A stretch of 64,000 nt of DNA from the NCBI RefSeq assembly GCF_900476395.1, contig NZ_UIHB01000002.1, positions 837,126 through 901,125 on the forward strand, written 5' to 3'. Origin of the DNA: Xanthomonas euroxanthea. Lineage in GTDB: Bacteria > Pseudomonadota > Gammaproteobacteria > Xanthomonadales > Xanthomonadaceae. Under the pieces are notes generated by a model that saw nothing but the letters and a program-made list of their open reading frames with translations, was not told the origin of the DNA and did not search any database. Each line of letters opens with the position of its first letter. Position 1 is the stretch's first letter. The position numbers and the translations under genes were made by a program. Positions 9,894-19,409 of the stretch are shown one piece after another.

Positions 9894-10958
9894 TCAGGGA
9901 ATGATGCGCTGCGCGCGCAGGCGCGTGAACAATTCCAGGAACGATGCACGGCTGTCGTAGAAATCCAGAAAGCCCAGCTCGCGGCTCTTGGTCATGTCGT
10001 TGACGCACTCGATCTCGCGGCCCAGGTCGGCATCGGTGTGCCACCAGGATGCCAGCCGGTTGACGTCGGCTTCCACTAGGCCATGCTGCTTGGCGATCTC
10101 GCTCCACACCGCCGGGGCGGTCTCGCTCAGGCGTGCTTCCAGCGGCATCGGGGTCTCGGGGCAGGGCGCAGCTTCGAGCCCGAAGAAGTCGGCAATCTGG
10201 CTCCACATCCAGCGCCAGCGGAACACATCGCCATTGACGGTGTTGAAGGCCTGATTGCGCGCGGCCGGGCTCAGGCCGGCCCAGGCCAGCTGCTTGCCGA
10301 GCAGGCCGGCGTCGGTCAGGTCGGTGAGGCTGTTCCACTGTGCCTGCGATCCGGGAAACACGAACGGCTGGCCGGTGTGCTTGCACAGCGACGCGTACAC
10401 CGCCAGCGTCACGCCCATGTTCATCGCATTGCTGCCGTTGGCCATGCCGATCATGGTGTGCGAGCGATGCACGCTCCAGCCGAAGCCATGCTGCTCGGCA
10501 TGCGCGAACAGCAGGTCTTCCAGCGTGTAATAGAAATTCTCGCCGGGCTGGCGTGGTTCGCTTTCGCGGAACGGGGTTTCGGCCTTGCCGCTACCGTAGT
10601 TCTCGAATGCGCCCAGGTAGTGCTTGGTGCCGGTGACCAGCGCCATGTGCTGCAGCGGCGCATCGCTCAGCGCTTCGCACAGATGCCGCATCATCGCGCC
10701 GTTGGCTTCGACGTTTTCGCGCTCGGTGTCGCGCCGGGTCCAGGTGCAGAAGAATACGTGGGTGATCGGCAGGCCACGCAGCGCCTTGCTGGTGCTGTCG
10801 GCATCCAGCAGATCGGCCGCAAGCGGGATCACGCCATCCTGAGGCAGCGGGCGCCGTGCCAGGCCGTAGACGGTCCAGCCGTCGGCCACCAGGACATTGG
10901 CGAGGTTGTAACCGGAAATGCCGGTGACGCCGACAATCAGTGCAGTGCCTTTACGCAT
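9894..10958 (-). CDS. NAD(P)-dependent SDR of the PRISE (progesterone 5-beta-reductase/iridoid synthase) type
   Basis: 354 aa, the size of plant PRISE enzymes, which reduce enone double bonds. N-terminal nucleotide motif GVTGISGYNLA. TGTKHYLGAF carries the catalytic Lys and NFYYTLEDLLF the catalytic Tyr; both segments are hallmarks of PRISE rather than of ordinary extended SDRs. Start at the ATG after a GAGGAG Shine-Dalgarno; a longer frame upstream is not supported. It stands alone, convergent to lolD and divergent from comEC. The physiological enone substrate in a bacterium is unknown. Confidence 0.85.
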   Translation of the reverse strand: MRKGTALIVGVTGISGYNLANVLVADGWTVYGLARRPLPQDGVIPLAADLLDADSTSKALRGLPITHVFFCTWTRRDTERENVEANGAMMRHLCEALSDAPLQHMALVTGTKHYLGAFENYGSGKAETPFRESEPRQPGENFYYTLEDLLFAHAEQHGFGWSVHRSHTMIGMANGSNAMNMGVTLAVYASLCKHTGQPFVFPGSQAQWNSLTDLTDAGLLGKQLAWAGLSPAARNQAFNTVNGDVFRWRWMWSQIADFFGLEAAPCPETPMPLEARLSETAPAVWSEIAKQHGLVEADVNRLASWWHTDADLGREIECVNDMTKSRELGFLDFYDSRASFLELFTRLRAQRIIP

Positions 10959-11214
10959 GGGGGAAACTCCTCGAAAACAGTGGCGAACATAGCGCGGCGG
11001 CCATGAAATCGAGGCGAATGCAGGCCGATACGGTCGATGTGTGGCCCGTACACACTGTCCTGCCCAGCGTGTTGCGCGTCTGTCGGGGGACGTTCCCCCG
11101 GCCGGATGCACCACGGCAGGCGCCGCCTTTTTCCTACCAGGCACAGCACCGATCGCTGCTGTGCCCGACACGGGCGCTGGCCTAACCTGAGTCGGTGGAT
11201 GGACCACGGCCAGG

Positions 11215-13626
11215 ATGGCGACCGACAGCATGCATGCGTCAGCACAGGCATCGCCTTCGCCGCAGCGCGTATCGACGATAACGATCGCAGCGGCATTGTT
11301 GCTGGGCATCGTGGTGTGTGCATGGTCGCCTGCGCTGCTGTCGCGTGCGGTCTATGCGGCCTGCCTTGGTGCAGCGCCGCTGGGCATCGGTGTCAGCACA
11401 TGGCTGCGTTTGCGGCCAAGGGTGCTGGTGTGGGCGCTGGCCACCGCCGTTTTCGGTTTCGGGCTGATGGGCTGGCAGGTCGCCGGCGTCCTGCAGGCAC
11501 AACTGCGCCCGCAGGATGAAGTGCGAGAACTGACGGTGCGCGGCCAGATCGTCGAATTGCCGGTCGCCGAGCCACGACGCACGCGCTTTCAACTGCGTGT
11601 GGATGACGATCCCGCGCAGCCTGCCGCACTGCGCGGCAAACTGCTGCAGCTGGCCTGGTATGACGATTTCGGTGCCGAGCGGATGGGGCCGCGTGGTGCG
11701 CTGCGCGCAGGCGCAAGCTGGCAGCTGCGGCTCAAGCTGCGTGCGCCGCGTGGCTTGCGCAATCCTGGCGGGTTCGATGCCGAGCGGCATGCGCTGGCAC
11801 AGCGCATTGCCGGGACCGGCTATGTACGGGTGCCGGCCGCTGCGCAGCAGGTCGCGGCACCGCGTGGGGTGGATGCCTGGCGCGAAGGAATGTCGCAGCG
11901 CATTGCCGAGCGCGTGCCCGGGCCGTCGACGCCTTACCTGCGCGCGCTCGCGTTGGGCGACACGCGCGGGCTGGACGACGCGGCCTGGGCCACGCTGCGG
12001 GCGACCGGGCTCAGCCATCTGATTGCGATCTCGGGGTTTCATGTGGGGCTGGTCGCTGCATTCGTCGCCGTGCTGGTCGCCGGGCTCTGGCGTTGCTGGC
12101 CAGCGCTTGGAACCCGGATCCCGCGTGTCCACGCGGCGGCAGTCGCCGCCTTGTTCGGTGCAGGGGGGTATGCGGTGCTGGCGGGTCTGGCGCTGCCCAC
12201 GGTGCGCACCGTGCTGATGATTGCCGTGGTCGCGTTGACGCGGGTGGTACGGCGCCGTGCCACCACCGCGCAGATCCTCGCGCTGGCGATGTTGGCAGTG
12301 CTGCTGTGGGATCCGCTGAGCGTGCTGGTGGCCGGCTTCTGGCTCAGCTTTGCCGGGGTGGCCTGGTTGGTGTGGTGTCTGCCAGCGGACGATCGCGCGA
12401 TCGTGCGGGGCTTCCTGTCCGCCCAGACGGTGGCCACCGTCGGCCTGCTACCGTTGACCGTCAGCCTGTTCGGGCAGGCATCGCTGGTGGGGCCATTGGC
12501 CAATCTGGTCGCCATTCCCTGGTGGACCTTCGTGGTGGTGCCACTTGCCTTGCTGGGGACTGCGCTGGAAGCACTTCATCCGGGCCTGGGCGTGTGGGCA
12601 TGGCGATTGGCGGGCTGGTGCTTCGAGCTGTCCTGGCCGGGCCTGGTCTGGCTCGGGCAGACGTCGGTGGCGTTGTGGTGGGTGCCCGAGTCCGATGCGA
12701 CCGCCTTGGTCGTGGCCCTGCTCGGCGCGTTCTGGTTGTTGCTGCCGCGCGGCACGCCCGGCAAATCGCTGGCGGTGCTGCTATGGCTGCCGCTGCTGTG
12801 GCCGGACCGCGAACTGCCCGCGGCTGGCGAGGCCGACGTGCAGGTGCTGGACGTGGGGCAGGGCCTGGCGGTGCTGGTGCGCACGCAACGGCATGCGCTG
12901 CTATTCGACACCGGGCCGGCGGTGCGCGATGGTTTCGATGCCGGTGAGCGGGTGGTGCTGCCGGCATTGCGCGCGCTCGGCTTGCGCCGCCTGGATGCCA
13001 TCGTGCTCAGTCATGCCGACGCCGACCACGCTGGCGGCTATGCGGCAGTACGTGCGGGATTGCCCGTTGCAATGACGGCGGCGCCGCCACAGGCGCCGCT
13101 GGACGTCAGCACGCGCTGCCGTGCCGGCCAGCAGTGGGTATGGGACGGTGTGCGCTTTCGCTTCCTGCATCCCAGCGCCGGTTTTCCGTATCTGCGCAAT
13201 CAATCCAGTTGCGTGCTGCGTGTCGAGACGCGCCATGCAAGCGCGCTGTTGCCGGGCGATATCGGCGAGATCGTCGAGCGGCGCCTGCTGCGGCAGCATG
13301 CCCCGGAGTTGCGTGCCGATCTGGTGGTGGTCCCGCACCATGGCAGCGCCGACGGCTCGCATGCCGGCTTCATCGCCGCCACCGGCGCGCGGCTGGCGCT
13401 GGTGTCCTCCGGGCACGGCAATCGCTTCGGTCACCCGCGTGCCGAGGTGGTGCAGCGCTGGCAGGGCAGTGGCGCCGAGCTGCTCGACACGGCCCAGGCC
13501 GGGGCGATCCGGGTCTGGCTGGGCGCCGACGGCCTGCAGGTGCGCGAGCGGCGGCGCTGGCAGCCACGGCTGTGGGATGCTGCGGAACGGCGGCGGTCGG
13601 CTGCTATCCTATCGACCAGCGAATAG
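11215..13626 (+). CDS. comEC: DNA internalisation competence protein ComEC/Rec2
   Basis: Inner-membrane channel that carries single-stranded DNA into the cytoplasm during transformation. 803 aa with N-terminal helices, an OB-like DUF4131 region around residues 90-200, the ComEC helical core (LSHLIAISGFHVGL is its signature), and a C-terminal metallo-beta-lactamase domain with SHADADHAGG. All three domains are present and uninterrupted. Followed 28 bp later by exbB; co-transcription is possible. Confidence 0.93.
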   Translation: MATDSMHASAQASPSPQRVSTITIAAALLLGIVVCAWSPALLSRAVYAACLGAAPLGIGVSTWLRLRPRVLVWALATAVFGFGLMGWQVAGVLQAQLRPQDEVRELTVRGQIVELPVAEPRRTRFQLRVDDDPAQPAALRGKLLQLAWYDDFGAERMGPRGALRAGASWQLRLKLRAPRGLRNPGGFDAERHALAQRIAGTGYVRVPAAAQQVAAPRGVDAWREGMSQRIAERVPGPSTPYLRALALGDTRGLDDAAWATLRATGLSHLIAISGFHVGLVAAFVAVLVAGLWRCWPALGTRIPRVHAAAVAALFGAGGYAVLAGLALPTVRTVLMIAVVALTRVVRRRATTAQILALAMLAVLLWDPLSVLVAGFWLSFAGVAWLVWCLPADDRAIVRGFLSAQTVATVGLLPLTVSLFGQASLVGPLANLVAIPWWTFVVVPLALLGTALEALHPGLGVWAWRLAGWCFELSWPGLVWLGQTSVALWWVPESDATALVVALLGAFWLLLPRGTPGKSLAVLLWLPLLWPDRELPAAGEADVQVLDVGQGLAVLVRTQRHALLFDTGPAVRDGFDAGERVVLPALRALGLRRLDAIVLSHADADHAGGYAAVRAGLPVAMTAAPPQAPLDVSTRCRAGQQWVWDGVRFRFLHPSAGFPYLRNQSSCVLRVETRHASALLPGDIGEIVERRLLRQHAPELRADLVVVPHHGSADGSHAGFIAATGARLALVSSGHGNRFGHPRAEVVQRWQGSGAELLDTAQAGAIRVWLGADGLQVRERRRWQPRLWDAAERRRSAAILSTSE

Positions 13627-13654
13627 GCGGCCGCGTCGCCGGAGGAATTGAATC

Positions 13655-14317
13655 GTGTTGGAGCTGGTCAAGGCAGGCGGTTGGCCGATGGTGCCGTTGC
13701 TGTTGCTGGGCGTGATCGCCCTGGCGATCATGCTGGAGCGCCTGTGGAGCCTGCGCCGCAACGAGGTGGCCCCGCCAGGCCTGGGCGAAGAGGTCCGCAA
13801 CTGGGCTGCGCGCGGCAAGCTGGATCCCAGCCACATCGAATCGCTGCGTCGCAATTCGCCACTGGGTGCCTTGCTGGCCGCAGCGCTGGACGTGCGTGGG
13901 CGTCCGCGTGAGTTGATTCGCGAGCGCATCGAGGACACCGGCCGGCACGTGGTGCACCGCATGGAGCGCTATCTGAATGCATTGGGCACGATCGCCTCGG
14001 CCGGGCCGTTGCTGGGACTGCTGGGCACGGTGGTCGGCATGATCCAGATGTTCCTGGGCATCCTCGATCACGGCGTGGGCGATGTGAACCAGCTGGCCGG
14101 CGGCATCGGCAAGGCGCTGGTGTGCACGGCCACCGGCATGATCATCGCGGTGCCGGCGTTGATGGCGCATCGCTTCTTCAAGGGCCGCATCGCCGGCTAC
14201 ATCATCGAGATGGAGCAGGAAGCCACCTTGCTGCTGGACACCATGGACGGCCGCTCGGTGCCGGCCGCCGCGGCGCCGCTTGCGGCAGCTGGCAAACCCG
14301 TCATGGCAAAGGGCTGA
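13655..14317 (+). CDS. exbB: MotA/TolQ/ExbB proton-channel protein
   Basis: Inner-membrane proton-channel subunit working with ExbD to energise an outer-membrane process. 220 aa with one helix near residues 8-25 and two in the second half (IASAGPLLGLLGTVVGM, ALVCTATGMIIAVPAL). GTG start nine bases after GGAGG. Followed 3 bp later by exbD, then msbA and lpxK; such ExbBD pairs ahead of msbA are common, so a lipid A-related role is possible, though the energised partner is not shown. Confidence 0.88.
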   Translation: MLELVKAGGWPMVPLLLLGVIALAIMLERLWSLRRNEVAPPGLGEEVRNWAARGKLDPSHIESLRRNSPLGALLAAALDVRGRPRELIRERIEDTGRHVVHRMERYLNALGTIASAGPLLGLLGTVVGMIQMFLGILDHGVGDVNQLAGGIGKALVCTATGMIIAVPALMAHRFFKGRIAGYIIEMEQEATLLLDTMDGRSVPAAAAPLAAAGKPVMAKG

Positions 14318-14320
14318 CGG

Positions 14321-14785
14321 ATGCGCATCGGCAGTGACCGACGCCAGGACGAGCCGCATATCGATCTGGTGCCATTGATTGACGTGATCCTTGTCCTCAT
14401 CATCTTTTTCGTGGTGACCACGACCTTCGACGCACGCTCCACGCTGCAATTGCAGCTGCCGACCGCCAGCGACCAACACACCAGCGCGCCGCCGCGTTCA
14501 TTGAGCGTACTGGTCAATGCCGACGGGCGTTATTTCATCAACGATCAGGAAGTGCTGCGTTCGGATGTGGATTCGCTCAAGCAGACCATTGCCCAGATCG
14601 CCGGTGACGACCGCGAGCAGACGGTGTTGATGCGCGCCGATGCGCGTACACCGTATCAGGCGGTGGTGACCGCGCAGGATGCGCTGGGGCAGCTCGGCTT
14701 CCGCCGCATCGCGATCGCCACAGCGCCGCAGGCCGGCACCACACCCACACCCGGCCACACACGCACTAACGGAACCCGCCAGTGA
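14321..14785 (+). CDS. exbD: ExbD/TolR family protein
   Basis: 154 aa with a single N-terminal helix. PHIDLVPLIDVILVLIIFF holds the Asp that relays protons in ExbD/TolR; the rest is a periplasmic domain. It overlaps the GTG start of msbA by 4 bp (GTGA). Confidence 0.9.
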   Translation: MRIGSDRRQDEPHIDLVPLIDVILVLIIFFVVTTTFDARSTLQLQLPTASDQHTSAPPRSLSVLVNADGRYFINDQEVLRSDVDSLKQTIAQIAGDDREQTVLMRADARTPYQAVVTAQDALGQLGFRRIAIATAPQAGTTPTPGHTRTNGTRQ

Positions 14786-16551
14786 CCACCTCCAACGACC
14801 GCCCGGCGCCAGTCTCGTCCTGGCGCACGTACCGTCGCCTGCTGGCCTTCGCCAAGCCGTATCGCCTGTTGCTGGTCGCCGCGCTGATTGCCGCGCTGAT
14901 CGAAGCGGCCGGCACGACCGGCTTCCTGGCGTTGATGAAGCCGATCACCGACGAGACCTTCATCTACAAGAATGCCGAAGTCAGCCGCTGGCTGCCGGTG
15001 CAGATCATCCTGTTGTTCGTGGTGCGCGGGGTCGCCGGCTATATCACCGATATGGCGATGGGCAAATCCGCACGCAGCATCGCGCGCGATCTGCGCGTCA
15101 AGGTGATGTCCAAATACCTGCGTCTGCCGGGGTCGCGCTTCGATTCCGAGCCGGTCCCGTCGATGCTGATCCGCCTGGGCTCGGACTCGGACCAGGTGGC
15201 GCAGGCGGCGGTGGATGCGGTCAAGGTGATGATCCAGCAGTCGCTGCAGGTGATCGGCGCGTTGGCGCTGATGCTGTGGCATAGCTTGCAGGTCACGCTG
15301 ACCATCCTGGTGCTGGCGCCGGTACTGGCCTGGGTGATGGACAAGGTGGCGCGGCGCTACCGGCGCATCAGCCACAGCATCCAGGAAAGCGGCGCGCATC
15401 TGTTGCAGGCGGCCGACCAGACCTTGTCCAGCCACCAGGAGGTCAAGATCTACGGCGCCCAGCAGACCGAAATGGAGCGCTATGGCGCGCTGGCCGACCG
15501 CAATCTGCGGCTGGCGATGAAGGTCGAATCCACGCGCGGCATTTCCACCGCCACGGTGCAGATGATCGGCGCGATCGGTCTGTCGGCGCTGCTGTTCGTG
15601 GCTGGTGCGCAGGCATTGGCCGGGCGGCTGACCGCAGGTGATTTCGTGGTGCTGATGACCTCGATGCTGACGATCATTCCCGGGCTCAAGCAGCTCACCA
15701 ATGTGCAGAACATGGTGCAGCGCGGCCTGGCCTCGGCCGAGCGCCTTTTCTCGGTGCTCGACAGTGCCGACGAGCCGGATCAGGGCACGGTGCCGCTGAC
15801 GCGCGCCAAGGGCTTGATCGAGTTCCGCAACGTCACTGCGCGTTATCCGGGGCAGGTGAATCCGGCCCTGGCCGAGGTCAGTTTCGTGGCGCAGCCGGGC
15901 ACGGTGACGGCGATCGTCGGGCGTTCCGGCAGCGGCAAGTCCAGCCTGATCAAGTTGATTCCGCGCTTCTACGAGGCAGAGTCCGGGCAGATCCTGCTCG
16001 ACGGGCACCCGGTGCAGGCGTACGCATTGGCCGATCTGCGTCGGCAGATCGCCCTGGTCGGCCAGCAGGTGATGCTGTTCGATGGCAGCATCGCCGACAA
16101 CGTCGCCTATGGCGAAATGCGCAGTGCCGACGCCGGCCAGCTGGAACGCGCGATCCTGGGCGCCAATGCGATGGAGTTCGTCGCACAACTGCCCGAAGGC
16201 TTGCAATCACACGTGGGCACCAAGGGCGGGCGCCTGTCCGGTGGCCAGCGCCAGCGTCTGGCGATCGCGCGCGCGATGCTCAAGGACGCGCCGATCCTGA
16301 TCCTGGACGAAGCCACTGCGGCGCTGGACAACGAATCCGAACGCCTGGTGCAGGACGCCCTGCATAAATTGATGCCGGACCGTACCACGCTGGTGATCGC
16401 GCACCGTCTGTCCACCATCGAGCATGCCGACCAGGTGCTGGTGATGGACCAGGGCCGTATCGTCGAGCGCGGCACGCATCACCAATTGCTCGAGCAGGGC
16501 GGCTTGTACTCGCATCTGCACGGCATGCAGTTTCGCGAACGTCAGGCATGA
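14782..16551 (+). CDS. msbA: Lipid A export ABC transporter MsbA
   Basis: Flips core-lipid A across the inner membrane. 589 aa, a fused half-transporter: six helices in the first 320 residues, then an NBD with GRSGSGKSS, signature LSGGQRQR, Walker [13 protein letters not shown] and switch His in IAHRLST. GTG start overlaps exbD; stop overlaps the lpxK ATG. Position directly before lpxK supports msbA over other ABC exporters. Confidence 0.95.
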   Translation: MTTSNDRPAPVSSWRTYRRLLAFAKPYRLLLVAALIAALIEAAGTTGFLALMKPITDETFIYKNAEVSRWLPVQIILLFVVRGVAGYITDMAMGKSARSIARDLRVKVMSKYLRLPGSRFDSEPVPSMLIRLGSDSDQVAQAAVDAVKVMIQQSLQVIGALALMLWHSLQVTLTILVLAPVLAWVMDKVARRYRRISHSIQESGAHLLQAADQTLSSHQEVKIYGAQQTEMERYGALADRNLRLAMKVESTRGISTATVQMIGAIGLSALLFVAGAQALAGRLTAGDFVVLMTSMLTIIPGLKQLTNVQNMVQRGLASAERLFSVLDSADEPDQGTVPLTRAKGLIEFRNVTARYPGQVNPALAEVSFVAQPGTVTAIVGRSGSGKSSLIKLIPRFYEAESGQILLDGHPVQAYALADLRRQIALVGQQVMLFDGSIADNVAYGEMRSADAGQLERAILGANAMEFVAQLPEGLQSHVGTKGGRLSGGQRQRLAIARAMLKDAPILILDEATAALDNESERLVQDALHKLMPDRTTLVIAHRLSTIEHADQVLVMDQGRIVERGTHHQLLEQGGLYSHLHGMQFRERQA

Positions 16552-17591
16552 GCAAGCGCGGCGCCCGCACGCCGGGCTACTGGTACGACAATGCGCCGAT
16601 TCCGCTGTCGGCGCGCCTGCTGGCGCCGGTCTACGGTGCAGCCATCGCGCTGCGACGCGCGCTGTATCGCCGCGGCTGGCGCAAGCGCCACGGCGTGCCG
16701 GTGCCGGTGATCGTGGTGGGCAACGTCACCGCCGGCGGCACCGGCAAGACGCCGTTGACGATTACCCTGGTCGCCAAGTTGCAGGAAGCCGGCTGGACGC
16801 CCGGCGTCGCCAGTCGCGGTTATGGCCGCGAGGCGTCGGATACTGCACGCTGGGTCGAGGCGGACACGCCGGTGGCGCTCGGCGGCGACGAGCCGGTACT
16901 GATCGCCTGGAAAACCGGCGCACGCGTGCGCGTGGACCGCGATCGCCTGGCCGCGGCGCGCGCCCTGGTCGAAGCAGGCTGCGACATCGTCGTCTGCGAC
17001 GACGGGCTGCAGCACTACCGGCTCGCCCGCGATGTGGAGATCGAAGTGGTCGATGGCCAGCGCCGTTACGGCAACGGGCGCCTGTTGCCGGCCGGGCCGT
17101 TGCGCGAGCCGGCGGCGCGTGCGCGCGACTGCGATTTCCGCGTGGTCAATCTGGGCCAGGCCAGCGCAGCGACGACGACACCCGTGCCCGCGCCCGATGA
17201 CGCCGGATTCGGCGAATGGCAGATGCGCCTGAGCATCGACAGCGTGCAACCGATGGATGGCAAGCGCGCTCAGCCATTGAGCAGGCTGGCCGGCCAGCGC
17301 GTGCATGCAGTGGCCGGGATTGCGCATCCGGAACGCTTCTTCGCGATGCTGCGCGCGCGCGGCATCGGCGTGGTGCCGCATGCCTTTCCCGATCACCACG
17401 TCTATCGCGCCGCCGACTTCAGTTTCGGCAGCCGCCTGCCGGTGCTGATGACCGAAAAAGACGCGGTCAAATGCCGGCCGTTCGCCGACGAGTGGCTGTA
17501 CAGCGTACCGCTCAAGGCAGAGTTGCCGGCGGCGTTCTGGGTGAGTCTGCTGGATCGCCTGGACAAGTTGGCGAGTCGACAAGGTGTGTAA
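16548..17591 (+). CDS. lpxK: Tetraacyldisaccharide 4'-kinase
   Basis: Phosphorylates the 4' position of the lipid A disaccharide at the inner membrane. 347 aa. [14 protein letters not shown] is the P-loop; RGYGRE and [14 protein letters not shown] are LpxK-specific; TEKDAVKC lies near the C-terminus. Starts within the msbA stop (ATGA). Usual next gene kdsB is here separated by 554 bp. Confidence 0.95.
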   Translation: MSKRGARTPGYWYDNAPIPLSARLLAPVYGAAIALRRALYRRGWRKRHGVPVPVIVVGNVTAGGTGKTPLTITLVAKLQEAGWTPGVASRGYGREASDTARWVEADTPVALGGDEPVLIAWKTGARVRVDRDRLAAARALVEAGCDIVVCDDGLQHYRLARDVEIEVVDGQRRYGNGRLLPAGPLREPAARARDCDFRVVNLGQASAATTTPVPAPDDAGFGEWQMRLSIDSVQPMDGKRAQPLSRLAGQRVHAVAGIAHPERFFAMLRARGIGVVPHAFPDHHVYRAADFSFGSRLPVLMTEKDAVKCRPFADEWLYSVPLKAELPAAFWVSLLDRLDKLASRQGV

Positions 17592-17712
17592 GCGCGGCGC
17601 CAGCAATGGCGCCGTGGATGGACCCTTCAGCGATCTGAAACGCTGGGCAATTTCCGAGTTGTCCTGAAGTGCTGGGTGCGACAATCGGCTTTGATGCCTG
17701 GCTTGGCTGCAG

Positions 17713-17820
17713 GGTCCTTGCCCACCCACCATCGCAGGACACGCCGCAAGTACGTCCGTGTAGGCTCTGGCGCGGCATCCATGCCGCTCAAGGTCCCGCG
17801 ACGGTGGGCGGGCAAGGACC
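17713..17820. repeat. Large intergenic inverted repeat (108 bp)
   Basis: 28-bp arms at 17713-17740 and 17793-17820 match at 25 of 28 positions when one is reversed and complemented; both begin or end with GGTCCTTGCCC/GGGCAAGGACC. The 52-bp centre holds a smaller hairpin, GCGGCATCCATGCCGC. The shape suggests a mobile palindromic unit (REP/MITE-like) or an RNA-level structure. I recall similar units between other Xanthomonas genes, but that needs a genome search. Confidence 0.8.
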
Positions 17821-17987
17821 AGTCGGGATGGTCGGTGCGCACAGTTTAAAAAAAAGCAGTGCGAGAGGTGCGTTGTCCGACACTGATACGCTTTCTCGAC
17901 GTCCGGTGCAGATCAAGCGGCAACCGGCTTTTCACGTGGCCAGCGACCAACTCTCTGGTGCGGTGAGGACACCACGCCCTCGATTCA

Positions 17988-18005
17988 CTTAAGCTTTTGC
18001 TTAAG
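17988..18005. promoter_or_regulatory. Hairpin CTTAAGC/GCTTAAG upstream of kdsB
   Basis: Perfect 7-bp arms around TTTT, 140 bp before the kdsB start. Could be an operator or part of a leader; no known regulator match. Confidence 0.35.
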
Positions 18006-18145
18006 CATCGAACCGTGTTTCCGCGATGCAATGGTTTGAAATCGTGGATGCTTTATGCGTAAAAACTTCAAGCATCACGCGGGTGCATGATGCGATTTGG
18101 TCATCTCGTTTCCTCACACATTCCAGTTTTCCAGAGCGCGCACGT

Positions 18146-18925
18146 ATGACTAACTCAACGCCTGCAGATTTCGTCGTCGCCATTCCCGCGCGCTACGCTT
18201 CCACGCGCTTGCCGGGCAAGCCGCTGCAATTGATCGGCGATCGCCCGATGATCCAGCATGTGGCCGAGCGGGCATTGCTGGCCGGGGCGCGCGAGGTCTG
18301 GGTGGCCACCGACGATGCGCGCATTGCCGAGGTGATCGACGGCCTGCCAGGCGTGCATGTGGCAATGACCGGCAATGCGCACGTATCGGGAACCGACCGG
18401 CTTGCCGAATGCGCGCGGATCGCCGGCTGGGTAGCCGACACCTGCGTGGTGAACCTGCAGGGCGACGAGCCGTTCGCGCCGGCGGCCGGCATCCGTGCGG
18501 TGGCCCAGCTGCTGCTGCATTCCGGTGCCGAGATGGCCACGCTGGCCGCACAGGTCGACGACGCGCACGAGCTGTTCGATCCGAATGTGGTCAAGCTGGT
18601 GCGTAGTGCTGGCGGCGACGCCTTGTATTTCAGCCGCGCGCCGATTCCCTGGCATCGCGACAGCTTTGCCAGTCAGCCCGACACCTTGCCCGGTGACGGG
18701 CAGTGGCTGCGCCACATCGGGATCTATGCCTACCGTGCGGGGTTTCTGCAGCGCTTTGCCGCAATGCCGCCCGGCATGCTGGAGCGCATCGAATCACTGG
18801 AACAACTGCGCGTGATGGAGGCCGGCCACCGCATCGCGGTGGCAGTGACGCCCGAGCAGTTTCCGCCGGGCATCGATACCCCGGACGATCTGGCGCGCGC
18901 GCAAGCGCGCCTGGCATCGGCATGA
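18146..18925 (+). CDS. kdsB: 3-deoxy-manno-octulosonate cytidylyltransferase
   Basis: Activates KDO as CMP-KDO for addition to lipid A. 259 aa, usual size. [15 protein letters not shown] is the CTP-binding motif; NLQGDEPF and FSRAPIPW complete the active site. Start chosen at the ATG giving [15 protein letters not shown]; an upstream in-frame extension is not supported. Stop overlaps the next gene (ATGA). Confidence 0.95.
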   Translation: MTNSTPADFVVAIPARYASTRLPGKPLQLIGDRPMIQHVAERALLAGAREVWVATDDARIAEVIDGLPGVHVAMTGNAHVSGTDRLAECARIAGWVADTCVVNLQGDEPFAPAAGIRAVAQLLLHSGAEMATLAAQVDDAHELFDPNVVKLVRSAGGDALYFSRAPIPWHRDSFASQPDTLPGDGQWLRHIGIYAYRAGFLQRFAAMPPGMLERIESLEQLRVMEAGHRIAVAVTPEQFPPGIDTPDDLARAQARLASA

Positions 18926-19386
18926 GGGTGCTGATCGTGTGCCTGGGCAACATCTGCCGCTCGCCAATGGGCGAGGGCGCGCTGCGTACGCGGCTGGACG
19001 AGGCGCGCTTGTCGCCGCGGATCGAGGTCGATTCGGCCGGTACCGGCGACTGGCATGCCGGCGACCCACCCGATCCGCGCGCGATTCGCTGTGCACGCGG
19101 CCATGGCGTGGATATCTCCGGATTGCGCGCGCGCCAGGTGCGTACGGCAGACTTCGAGCACTTCGACTGGCTGCTGTGCGCCGATGGCAGCAATCTGCGT
19201 GATCTGCAACGCCTTGCCCCGGCGCCGCTGCGCGACAAGCTGGCCTTGTGGCTGCCCTGGGCGGGTGTGGAAGAGCGCGACGAGATCCCCGACCCCTACA
19301 CCGGTGGCATGGACGATTTCGAGCGTGCCTGGCAGCTGGTCGATATCGCTGCGCGCCAGACCGTGGCCAGGCTCACCCGCCGCTAA
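18922..19386 (+). CDS. Low-molecular-weight protein-tyrosine phosphatase
   Basis: 154 aa. CLGNICRSP is the phosphate-binding loop (Cys nucleophile plus Arg) and DPYTGG carries the general-acid Asp. Dephosphorylates tyrosine-phosphorylated proteins; relatives act on exopolysaccharide tyrosine kinases, but no such kinase is near. Coupled to kdsB by a 4-bp overlap. Confidence 0.93.
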   Translation: MRVLIVCLGNICRSPMGEGALRTRLDEARLSPRIEVDSAGTGDWHAGDPPDPRAIRCARGHGVDISGLRARQVRTADFEHFDWLLCADGSNLRDLQRLAPAPLRDKLALWLPWAGVEERDEIPDPYTGGMDDFERAWQLVDIAARQTVARLTRR

Positions 19387-19409
19387 TCGGGCTTGGGCAT
19401 AATTACGAT

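Larger units (their letters stand above)
17592..18145. other. lpxK-kdsB spacer with palindromic elements
   Basis: 554 bp without a supported gene. It starts with a GGCGCC/GGCGCC hairpin (17596-17613), then holds a large imperfect palindrome (17713-17820) and a 7-bp hairpin (17988-18005). A 107-codon frame crosses the palindrome and is rejected as chance. The kdsB promoter should lie in the last 150 bp. Confidence 0.6.

Noticed and set aside
14656-16206. 516-codon minus-strand frame
   Set aside because: Opposite strand of exbD/msbA; low-complexity shadow.
17669-17992. 107-codon frame between lpxK and kdsB
   Set aside because: It runs straight through the large inverted repeat, so its content is dictated by the palindrome.
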